Shown here piece after piece: positions 53,501 through 63,652 of a stretch of DNA of 64,000 nucleotides. Below the pieces are notes generated by a model that was not told where the DNA came from, made no database searches, and was given only the letters and a program-made list of their open reading frames with translations. The DNA comes from S5-327 sp965200975 (GTDB taxonomy: Bacteria > Chloroflexota > Dehalococcoidia > Lucifugimonadales > Australimonadaceae): assembly GCA_965200975.1 (NCBI GenBank), contig OZ241740.1, positions 1,178,001 through 1,242,000 on the forward strand, written 5' to 3'. The position numbers and the translations under genes are program-made. Numbering within the stretch: position 1 is the stretch's first letter; each line of letters starts with the position of its first letter.

Positions 53501-56101
53501 GGTTCCCCCGCACACGCGGGGATAGACCGGGGAATGCCCAGCCCGAGCGCTCCTCGATAGTGGTTCCCCCGCACACGCGGGGATAGACCGGGCTTGCAAT
53601 CCCGTTCGAGAGGGGTTAGGGTGGTTCCCCCGCACACGCGGGGATAGACCCTACGACGCCAAAGCGGGGGGCTGGTGGGTGTGGGTTCCCCCGCACACGC
53701 GGGGATAGACCTTTCTGGCGGTTCATCCGGGCACCCGGAAGTGTGGTTCCCCCGCACACGCGGGGATAGACCCCCGAGAGCTGCTTATCAATCTTGCCCG
53801 ACGTGGGTTCCCCCGCACACGCGGGGATAGACCCCCGAGAGCTGCTTATCAATCTTGCCCGACGTGGGTTCCCCCGCACACGCGGGGATAGACCCGATAT
53901 CGAGCCGTAAGATTGCCTTCCCGATCCGGTTCCCCCGCACACGCGGGGATAGACCGACCAGCGGGGTCGCCATTGAGATCGGTGACACGGTTCCCCCGCA
54001 CACGCGGGGATAGACCCTAGAGGCGTCTGTCTGGCTGGCGCCGGGCACCGGTTCCCCCGCACACGCGGGGATAGACCCCGGAATCGGAAGGGCCGGAACC
54101 AGAGCCGGAAGGTTCCCCCGCACACGCGGGGATAGACCTACTATCATCGCTGCTCTTCTTGATCCACCAAGGGTTCCCCCGCACACGCGGGGATAGACCC
54201 CTGAACCGGAGAGCGAAGGCCCTGAGCCCGAAGGTTCCCCCGCACACGCGGGGATAGACCCGTCGGCTACTTGATTATGAGCGTCATTGGCCTGGTTCCC
54301 CCGCACACGCGGGGATAGACCGCCTCGGCCTATCGAGCAGCCCGAGCCACCTGAGGTTCCCCCGCACACGCGGGGATAGACCGTCAAACGCGTGACATCA
54401 GCAAGCGCGTCGGCGGGTTCCCCCGCACACGCGGGGATAGACCATACAAGGCTCTTCGCACGATATGCTGGATCATGGTTCCCCCGCACACGCGGGGATA
54501 GACCCGTGGACATCGGCACGGTGAACGTGATCGGCGAGGTTCCCCCGCACACGCGGGGATAGACCGGTTCCGTTTGGATGTTCGAGCGCCATCATCGCGG
54601 TTCCCCCGCACACGCGGGGATAGACCCCTTTCGAACAGAGAGATGGAGTACCTAGGCGGGGTTCCCCCGCACACGCGGGGATAGACCGACGGACTCCGCC
54701 ACGCGCGCCATTTCCAGCCCGGTTCCCCCGCACACGCGGGGATAGACCGTCAATCGGGTCACGTCAGCGAGTTCGTCGGCGGGTTCCCCCGCACACGCGG
54801 GGATAGACCCAAGGCACGCCGAAACGCAGGCCAGTTTCCAGGGGTTCCCCCGCACACGCGGGGATAGACCGCAGCGACGGGCAGTACTGGGGGTACTGGG
54901 GGTGGTTCCCCCGCACACGCGGGGATAGACCGGGCGCGCGCCTGGACGCGCCCGCTCGGCGTGTACGTGGCGGGGGTTCCCCCGCACACGCGGGGATAGA
55001 CCCCCGCAAAATCGCGGCGAATCCTTTCACGGACAGGTTCCCCCGCACACGCGGGGATAGACCCACGCTCCACGCGTTCGGCGGGGCCGCCTCTACGGTT
55101 CCCCCGCACACGCGGGGATAGACCGGCCAACCGGTACGCGGCCATGATTGCGGAGATGGTTCCCCCGCACACGCGGGGATAGACCGCACCTAAATCTCCC
55201 TAGAAAGAAAGAGGGGAGGGTTCCCCCGCACACGCGGGGATAGACCGCGCCCCTATGGGCGCGGGAGTCCGCAGCTTCGGGTTCCCCCGCACACGCGGGG
55301 ATAGACCCACGCGGAGGCGTGGGAAGCCGCGCGGGCGCTCGGTTCCCCCGCACACGCGGGGATAGACCTACGGTCGAGCATGGCGTAGAGCGACACCGGT
55401 TGGTTCCCCCGCACACGCGGGGATAGACCCCCACCACCACTCAGACGACTCTGGTATCTCTAGGTTCCCCCGCACACGCGGGGATAGACCCACTCGTAGA
55501 GATCGCGCCACGTGGCGGTCGGCGGTTCCCCCGCACACGCGGGGATAGACCGCGCATTGAGGTACACGGTCGCTAGGGTGTCGAGGTTCCCCCGCACACG
55601 CGGGGATAGACCCATGTACCTCTTCGCCCACGCCGGCGGGGGGTAGGTTCCCCCGCACACGCGGGGATAGACCGGCTGTCGATTTCCTGCGCGCGGGTCG
55701 TGCCTGGGTTCCCCCGCACACGCGGGGATAGACCCGGTCAATACGCATGCGCTGCTCATCAGATACGGGTTCCCCCGCACACGCGGGGATAGACCCTCCC
55801 GGGTCGTCTCCTCCTTGGCCGCTGGCGAGGTTCCCCCGCACACGCGGGGATAGACCCGGCGACGTGGGATGAGCCGGCGAACGACCCGAGGTTCCCCCGC
55901 ACACGCGGGGATAGACCCTCGAACCGCATCTCCACGTCGAACTCCTCAACGGTTCCCCCGCACACGCGGGGATAGACCCCGGAGGCGGAGGGCCCGGAAC
56001 CAGAACCCGAAGGTTCCCCCGCACACGCGGGGATAGACCCGGGCAGAAGCCCAGCCACCGCCGACGCGCCCATGGTTCCCCCGCACACGCGGGGATAGAC
56101 C

Positions 56102-56467
56102 TCGAGCCGTTCTTGTCGTGCCCGGAGCGGAGTAGGTTCCCCCGCACACGCGGGGATAGACCGATGGGGAGGCCGAAAGCCAGGGCTGGGCTAGGGGTTC
56201 CCCCGCACACGCGGGGATAGACCGTCGTCATGATGCCACCGGGTCATGACGACAATGGTTCCCCCGCACACGCGGGGATAGACCTCGAGCCGTTCTTGTC
56301 GTGCCCGGAGCGGAGTAGGTTCCCCCGCACACGCGGGGATAGACCGATGGGGAGGCCGAAAGCCAGGGCTGGGCTAGGGGTTCCCCCGCACACGCGGGGA
56401 TAGACCGTCGTCATGATGCCACCGGGTCATGACGACAATGGTTCCCCCGCACACGCGGGGATAGACC
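56102..56467. repeat. Duplicated block of three spacer-repeat units
   Basis: The 183-bp block 56102-56284 (three spacers with their repeats) is repeated without change at 56285-56467. This is recombination between repeats, not new acquisition. Confidence 0.93.
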
Positions 56468-58907
56468 GCCACGACCGGACCCGGAACCAGACCCGGAACC
56501 GGTTCCCCCGCACACGCGGGGATAGACCTGGAGACCCTCACCCCTTCCCCGATGACATTCAGGTTCCCCCGCACACGCGGGGATAGACCCACCCCGGTGC
56601 CGACAGACACCCCGACGCCGACGGTTCCCCCGCACACGCGGGGATAGACCCGGCCCGGTTCTGAACCAGAATGACGACGGAGGGGTTCCCCCGCACACGC
56701 GGGGATAGACCCGACTCGGTGACTGCGATGGCGGCAAGCGCAGGGGTTCCCCCGCACACGCGGGGATAGACCATGACTTCCGCGCGGTCTTCGGCACGAC
56801 TATCGGGTTCCCCCGCACACGCGGGGATAGACCCCCCGCTCGACTCGGTCGAGGACATATACGAGAGGTTCCCCCGCACACGCGGGGATAGACCGCGCCC
56901 CACCGCGCTAACGCAGTCGTCGTACATGGTTCCCCCGCACACGCGGGGATAGACCAGTACAAGGAGTCATCCGCCTCGACCTGGACAGGGTTCCCCCGCA
57001 CACGCGGGGATAGACCGGCGGCTGTCAGCAGCGCCGCCATGTACCCGATGGTTCCCCCGCACACGCGGGGATAGACCTCCCCCGAAGGGCACCAGGCCGG
57101 CCACAGCGCTGGTTCCCCCGCACACGCGGGGATAGACCCTGGTACAGGCTCACGCGCGCGTGCGTGGGCTTGGTTCCCCCGCACACGCGGGGATAGACCC
57201 GGTAGAGCAGCGGCGGGTCGACCCGGAGTACTGGTTCCCCCGCACACGCGGGGATAGACCCGCGCAGCGCCGCGCTGCGACAGCAAGAAAGGCGGTTCCC
57301 CCGCACACGCGGGGATAGACCGCCGCGGCCTATCGAGCAGCCGGAGCCCGAGCAGGTTCCCCCGCACACGCGGGGATAGACCATGACACGGGAGCAGATC
57401 GATAGGGCCGCGGAGGGTTCCCCCGCACACGCGGGGATAGACCCTCCCATTCGGAGATAGCGACCGTGACGCGGCGGGTTCCCCCGCACACGCGGGGATA
57501 GACCACTGCAACAGCAGGAACATCCGGCCTACGGATCGGTTCCCCCGCACACGCGGGGATAGACCGAGCGCGTGCCGGTCGCTCGGCCAGTACCGCGAGG
57601 TTCCCCCGCACACGCGGGGATAGACCGGGCCCGAGCCTGAGCCAGAGCCCGAGTCTGAAGGTTCCCCCGCACACGCGGGGATAGACCGGCCAGGGGCCCA
57701 TTCACGCCTCGATAGGCGAGGGTTCCCCCGCACACGCGGGGATAGACCCGCTTGACATAATCGATACCGCCGCGCGGGCCGGGTTCCCCCGCACACGCGG
57801 GGATAGACCCCGGAGCGCATACGGTCTCGATCACGACTAGCCGGTTCCCCCGCACACGCGGGGATAGACCCTACATAGAGGGCTATGTCGTCATCGACGA
57901 GCTGGTTCCCCCGCACACGCGGGGATAGACCCTGGCCGCCGCGCGCGAAGAAGGCGGTGACCCCGGTTCCCCCGCACACGCGGGGATAGACCTTGGTCGT
58001 CGGTGCGGATCGGGCTCGCTAGCTAGGTTCCCCCGCACACGCGGGGATAGACCCTGATCGCGCTGGGCCGGTACACGGTAGCGGACGGTTCCCCCGCACA
58101 CGCGGGGATAGACCGGAGCGGGCCGTCAAAGGGGCGCATCCCCGGACGGTTCCCCCGCACACGCGGGGATAGACCCGCGCCGCGCTGCGACGGCAAGAAA
58201 GGCAGGCAGGTTCCCCCGCACACGCGGGGATAGACCGATCGTCGTCCACGTGTCGCCCACCCCGAAATCGGTTCCCCCGCACACGCGGGGATAGACCTCG
58301 GTCCAGTATTCCCATTCGGAGAGCGCGACGGGTTCCCCCGCACACGCGGGGATAGACCCAACAAGGCGCGCGCGGATGCGGCGCTCTCCGTGGTTCCCCC
58401 GCACACGCGGGGATAGACCTACGGCACTACGAAGGTCGCCTCGGTCGACCTTGGTTCCCCCGCACACGCGGGGATAGACCCTCCACCTCAAAGACATCCG
58501 CCCCCTGGCGCTGGGTTCCCCCGCACACGCGGGGATAGACCCGGCCCGCTCGCGCTCCGCCGCAGCTTGCGTCTGGTTCCCCCGCACACGCGGGGATAGA
58601 CCTAAAATCCCGAAGTTCGACGGGGACGCGCTTGGGGTTCCCCCGCACACGCGGGGATAGACCTTCCGCACCGGGTGCGGAATTGGGGCGGTTCGGGGTT
58701 CCCCCGCACACGCGGGGATAGACCGCGTCGTCGTCCTGGTAGAGAGCCAACGGCCCAGGTTCCCCCGCACACGCGGGGATAGACCCTCGCGGGTCACCAC
58801 GTCTCTCCCCGCCGGCGAGGTTCCCCCGCACACGCGGGGATAGACCTCAAAACGATGACGGCGGTGACGGCACAAACAGGGTTCCCCCGCACACGCGGGG
58901 ATAGACC

Positions 58908-59700
58908 CCGCACCGGGGAGGCCCGCGTCGAGACCGGGATGGTTCCCCCGCACACGCGGGGATAGACCGCCGCGCAGCCAGGGCCAGACGTACTCGGTCA
59001 CGGTTCCCCCGCACACGCGGGGATAGACCTTCCACGCGCTCGCCCTCCATAGTGTTGTAAGCGGTTCCCCCGCACACGCGGGGATAGACCTTCCGCACCC
59101 GGTGCGGAATTGGGGCGGTTCGGGGTTCCCCCGCACACGCGGGGATAGACCCCGCACCGGGGAGGCCCGCGTCGAGACCGGGATGGTTCCCCCGCACACG
59201 CGGGGATAGACCGCCGCGCAGCCAGGGCCAGACGTACTCGGTCACGGTTCCCCCGCACACGCGGGGATAGACCTTCCACGCGCTCGCCCTCCATAGTGTT
59301 GTAAGCGGTTCCCCCGCACACGCGGGGATAGACCCCGCACCGGGGAGGCCCGCGTCGAGACCGGGATGGTTCCCCCGCACACGCGGGGATAGACCGCCGC
59401 GCAGCCAGGGCCAGACGTACTCGGTCACGGTTCCCCCGCACACGCGGGGATAGACCTTCCACGCGCTCGCCCTCCATAGTGTTGTAAGCGGTTCCCCCGC
59501 ACACGCGGGGATAGACCCCGCACCGGGGAGGCCCGCGTCGAGACCGGGATGGTTCCCCCGCACACGCGGGGATAGACCGCCGCGCAGCCAGGGCCAGACG
59601 TACTCGGTCACGGTTCCCCCGCACACGCGGGGATAGACCTTCCACGCGCTCGCCCTCCATAGTGTTGTAAGCGGTTCCCCCGCACACGCGGGGATAGACC
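58908..59700. repeat. Three-spacer block present four times
   Basis: The spacers starting at 58908, 58969 and 59030 (A, B, C) occur again as three tandem 183-bp copies from 59152 to 59700. A single unit (spacer at 59091) separates the first copy from the rest. That unit is a one-base variant of the spacer at 58664. Confidence 0.93.
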
Positions 59701-61469
59701 CGGCGTCCAGTTCACGACACGCTACGTCGGCAAGGTTCCCCCGCACACGCGGGGATAGACCCGGCGGCGAGCCCATCGCCGACTCCGTGGACGGGGTTCC
59801 CCCGCACACGCGGGGATAGACCTTTGTACTGGACGTCATAGTGCGTGACCCGGCCGGTTCCCCCGCACACGCGGGGATAGACCGTCGCACCCTGCTGGGC
59901 GCGGGCCTTGACCGTGGGTTCCCCCGCACACGCGGGGATAGACCCGCTGCTGGCAATGCAACGCTAGGGAAGGGGCAGGTTCCCCCGCACACGCGGGGAT
60001 AGACCGCACGCGATAGCGTGCGGCGCATCCCCGGGCCCGGTTCCCCCGCACACGCGGGGATAGACCTTTCACCCAGTATGACGTGCGCGTGCGCGCCACG
60101 GTTCCCCCGCACACGCGGGGATAGACCCCAACCGGAGGGTACGGAAATGAAGTGCAGTATGGTTCCCCCGCACACGCGGGGATAGACCGCACGCCTAGCC
60201 CTGCGAGCACCGTCAGACCGAGGTTCCCCCGCACACGCGGGGATAGACCTCGACGATGGCGAGCGACCACCTTGGCCAAGTCGGTTCCCCCGCACACGCG
60301 GGGATAGACCCCTTGGGCCGACCGCGCGCGACGGCGGCGGCGCGGTTCCCCCGCACACGCGGGGATAGACCCCGCCCTACGACAGATCCGTAAGAGCCAG
60401 GGAGGGTTCCCCCGCACACGCGGGGATAGACCCATCGCCGACAACGTCGCCGCCGGCACGTGCCCGGTTCCCCCGCACACGCGGGGATAGACCCGATAGA
60501 CCCTAAGATTCTGCTGGTCTTCGGCTGGTTCCCCCGCACACGCGGGGATAGACCCGCATCGGCGGTGATGCCGAGCGTCTTATCGTAGGTTCCCCCGCAC
60601 ACGCGGGGATAGACCACCGACGGGGATGAACTGCCCGACCGTGCGTGCGGTTCCCCCGCACACGCGGGGATAGACCCAGCAGCAGGATAGGGAGCCCGAA
60701 GGCAAGGGCGGTTCCCCCGCACACGCGGGGATAGAGGAGCAGATGAGACTCGGCGCACCCGTTCTGAGGCGGTTCCCCCGCACACGCGGGGATAGACCCA
60801 CCCCTCCGCGCGGAGGGGTGTCGGTAGGGCAGGTTCCCCCGCACACGCGGGGATAGACCGTCGTCAATGGCGGCCATAAACCCTAAGTAGTTGGTTCCCC
60901 CGCACACGCGGGGATAGACCCCTTGAATTGGTCTGGGAGTTTATCGAGCGGTAGGTTCCCCCGCACACGCGGGGATAGACCCGCGCTATCCAGCTGCTCC
61001 TTCCACTGCTCTTCGGTTCCCCCGCACACGCGGGGATAGACCCCCGGTCATCTGGCTGTACGAGGAGAAGGTGCTGGTTCCCCCGCACACGCGGGGATAG
61101 ACCCCGCGGCCCAAGCGTCCGGGCGCACCGTTTGAGGGTTCCCCCGCACACGCGGGGATAGACCGCGCTCGGTCATTCGTCGAGCCGCGTCCGCGTAGGT
61201 TCCCCCGCACACGCGGGGATAGACCCTCACTAGCCTAACGAACAGCACCCAATACGACGGTTCCCCCGCACACGCGGGGATAGACCCTCCCTCGCATCAT
61301 CGCGGAACGCCGCCGCCGCGGTTCCCCCGCACACGCGGGGATAGACCGTAGGGCACCACGAATGTGGCCTCCACGATGAGGGTTCCCCCGCACACGCGGG
61401 GATAGACCCTCCGCGAAGGATATGGTCGAGCGCGCCGGCGGGGTTCCCCCGCACACGCGGGGATAGACC

Positions 61470-63629
61470 CTTGACAAGCGCCCCGGCGTCACAATACCAG
61501 ATGAGGCTATCGAACACATCCTCTATGGTCTGTTCGACAAGTTCAATTTCACGGTGATGGAGTCAACCCCCTTTGACATCGAGGTCGCTGTCGACCCCGA
61601 AATGCTTGGCAAAGTCTTCGAAGAATTGGTCAACGAGCGGAACAAATCAGGCGCGTACTACACGCCCCGTCCGGTCGTGTCTTTTATGTGCCGTGAAGCG
61701 CTGAAGGACTATCTGGTAGGTAGCGGCACAGGCGCTAACGAGGAGGCGATTGCCGCTTTTGTGGACTCACGCGATGTGAGCGGCATCGTAGTCGGCACTG
61801 CTAAGCGGATCGGGGCGGCACTCGACGATGTGACTGTCGTGGACCCTGCCTGTGGCTCCGGCGCGTTCCTTCTCGGCATGATGCAGGAGCTAGTAGACTT
61901 ACAGACGACCCTGTACAACGTGGGGGTCGACGTTAAGAGCCTGTATGACCTCAAGCTCCACATCATCGAACGTAACCTCTACGGCGTGGATATCGACAAC
62001 TTCGCGGTGAATATCGCGATGCTGCGGCTATGGCTCTCTCTGGCCATTGAGTACGAAGGCAAGCGTCCGGAGCCTCTGCCGAACCTTTCGTTCAAGATCG
62101 TCTGTGGCGACACACTGCTTGGGCCAGATCCTAGCGAGGGCGCCGAAGTACAAGGGCGCTTGGGGTACGACGCCGCTGCCGTGCAGAAGCTGGCCGGTAT
62201 GAAGGCCAATTACATGCGAGCATCTGGCGGTGCAGAGAAGGACAGATTGAAGGATGAGATAGAGGAGACCGAGGACTCCATCCGTGAGGCACTCAGTCTC
62301 GCCAGTTTGTCGGAGGGGATAGTTGACTGGCGCATTGATTTCGCCGAAGTGTTCGCCAAGAGCGGTTTTGACATTGCCATTGCGAATCCCCCGTATGTCC
62401 AATTGCAACGAGATGCCGGCAAGCTTGCGCGCCTCTACAAGAATGTCGGATTCAAGACTTTTGCCCGGACAGGCGACCTCTACCAGCTCTTCTACGAACG
62501 TGGGTGCCAGTTACTGCGCCCAAGTGGAATACTGGCTTATATCACGTCCAACAGTTGGCTGAAGGCTGAGTACGGAAAGAAAACCCGCAGCTACTTTGCC
62601 GAAGCCCACACTCCGCTGGCGCTGTTAGAATTAGGAAAGGACGTCTTCGAGTCGGCCATTGTTGATTCCAGCGTCTTGCTTCTTCGGACAGGCAACTCTT
62701 CCTCTCTGGATGCGTTCCCTGCCGTGGATATGGACCGGCTTCCATCAAAAGAAATCCCACCTGAGCCTGGTCTGTGGGGGCATGTGCGAGTTGATGGCGA
62801 GTCCCCATGGAGTGTCCTTTCCACTATCGAGCAAAGCGTGCTTGACAAGATGCGTGCCAAGGGCACTCCACTGAAAGATTGGGGTATCGCCATTTACTAC
62901 GGAATAAAGACGGGGTACAACGAAGCGTTCATCGTCGATAACGCGACTAAGGAAGCGCTAGTAACCGAAGACCCCAAATCCGCCGAGATCCTGAAGCCTG
63001 TAGTGCGAGGAAGAGACATCCGACGCTGGAAAGCTGACTGGGCCGGATATTGGTTGATTGACGCGCATAACGGGTACGATGGCGTCCCTGCAGTGGATAT
63101 TGACGCCTACGGCGCTGTAAAAGCGCACCTAGACTTATACTATGACCAGCTAGAGAAGCGGGCTGATAAAGGCAGAACGCCGTATCACCTGCGTAATTGC
63201 GCTTACCACGAGGAATTCGCGAAAGAGAAGCTACTGTGGATGGATCTCACTGAGCGAGGGCGCTTCGCTTATGATGAGAGCGGGGCATATAGTCTTAATA
63301 CCACTTTCATTCTCACAGGAGCTTCAATAAAGTATCTGTGCGCTATCTTAAATTCGCAACTTGCAACATGGTTTATCAAGACCACTGCACTCAACTCAGG
63401 TATGGGTGTCTCGCGCTGGGTAAGATTCACTGTCGAGAGCATTCCCGTTCCTCAGATTAGCGTTGCTGATCAACAGTCCTTTGTTAAGTTGACGGATCGC
63501 ATTCGAAGTGCTCACGTGAAGAAAGATAGCCATTTCGATTCAAAAATCGATACACTAGTGTATGCACTTTACGAGCTTTCTGTAGATGAGGTCCAGGCGA
63601 TAGAAGGTCGGGAAACTCCAGGACAGTAG
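61470..63629 (+). CDS. Type IIG/Eco57I-like restriction-methyltransferase, N-terminally truncated by the array
   Basis: Coding sequence of this family starts at the first base after the last repeat (LDKRPGVTIPDEAIEH, then LFDKFNFTVMESTPFDIE), with no start codon until GTG 61554/ATG 61557; an in-frame TAG lies within the last repeat (61464). From 61554 the protein would be 691 residues. It has VDPACGSGAFLLGM as SAM motif I, IANPPYVQLQ as the catalytic NPPY motif, and a TaqI-like specificity domain ending GMGVSRWVRFTVESIPVP. Family members normally carry several hundred more N-terminal residues with a nuclease domain, absent here. DNA methylation may remain possible; cleavage probably not. Confidence 0.85.
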   Translation, partial: LDKRPGVTIPDEAIEHILYGLFDKFNFTVMESTPFDIEVAVDPEMLGKVFEELVNERNKSGAYYTPRPVVSFMCREALKDYLVGSGTGANEEAIAAFVDSRDVSGIVVGTAKRIGAALDDVTVVDPACGSGAFLLGMMQELVDLQTTLYNVGVDVKSLYDLKLHIIERNLYGVDIDNFAVNIAMLRLWLSLAIEYEGKRPEPLPNLSFKIVCGDTLLGPDPSEGAEVQGRLGYDAAAVQKLAGMKANYMRASGGAEKDRLKDEIEETEDSIREALSLASLSEGIVDWRIDFAEVFAKSGFDIAIANPPYVQLQRDAGKLARLYKNVGFKTFARTGDLYQLFYERGCQLLRPSGILAYITSNSWLKAEYGKKTRSYFAEAHTPLALLELGKDVFESAIVDSSVLLLRTGNSSSLDAFPAVDMDRLPSKEIPPEPGLWGHVRVDGESPWSVLSTIEQSVLDKMRAKGTPLKDWGIAIYYGIKTGYNEAFIVDNATKEALVTEDPKSAEILKPVVRGRDIRRWKADWAGYWLIDAHNGYDGVPAVDIDAYGAVKAHLDLYYDQLEKRADKGRTPYHLRNCAYHEEFAKEKLLWMDLTERGRFAYDESGAYSLNTTFILTGASIKYLCAILNSQLATWFIKTTALNSGMGVSRWVRFTVESIPVPQISVADQQSFVKLTDRIRSAHVKKDSHFDSKIDTLVYALYELSVDEVQAIEGRETPGQ

Positions 63630-63652
63630 TAATGATCCTCCAGACCAACCTC

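Larger units (their letters stand above)
50573..61469 (+). CRISPR. Type I-E CRISPR array, 179 repeats
   Basis: A 28-nt invariant repeat (start GGTTCCCCCGCACACG, end GATAGACC, hairpin CCCCGC-ACAC-GCGGGG) recurs with a 61-bp period from 50573 to 61442 (last start). The count of 179 repeats and 178 spacers follows from the length: all checked intervals are 61 bp except one of 71 and one of 62. Spacers are 33 nt, equal to 32 plus one base if the repeat is taken as 29. One repeat (60710-60737) ends GG instead of CC. Three sets of duplicated spacers occur. The high order on this strand matches transcription away from cas2. The array ends directly in a truncated coding sequence. Confidence 0.98.

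Noticed and set aside
50556..61519. Many long minus-strand ORFs rich in SIPACAGEP, VYPRVCGGT and LSPRVRGN
   Set aside because: These are the CRISPR repeats read in three frames. The 61-bp period without stops in the repeat creates open frames; there is no protein family here.
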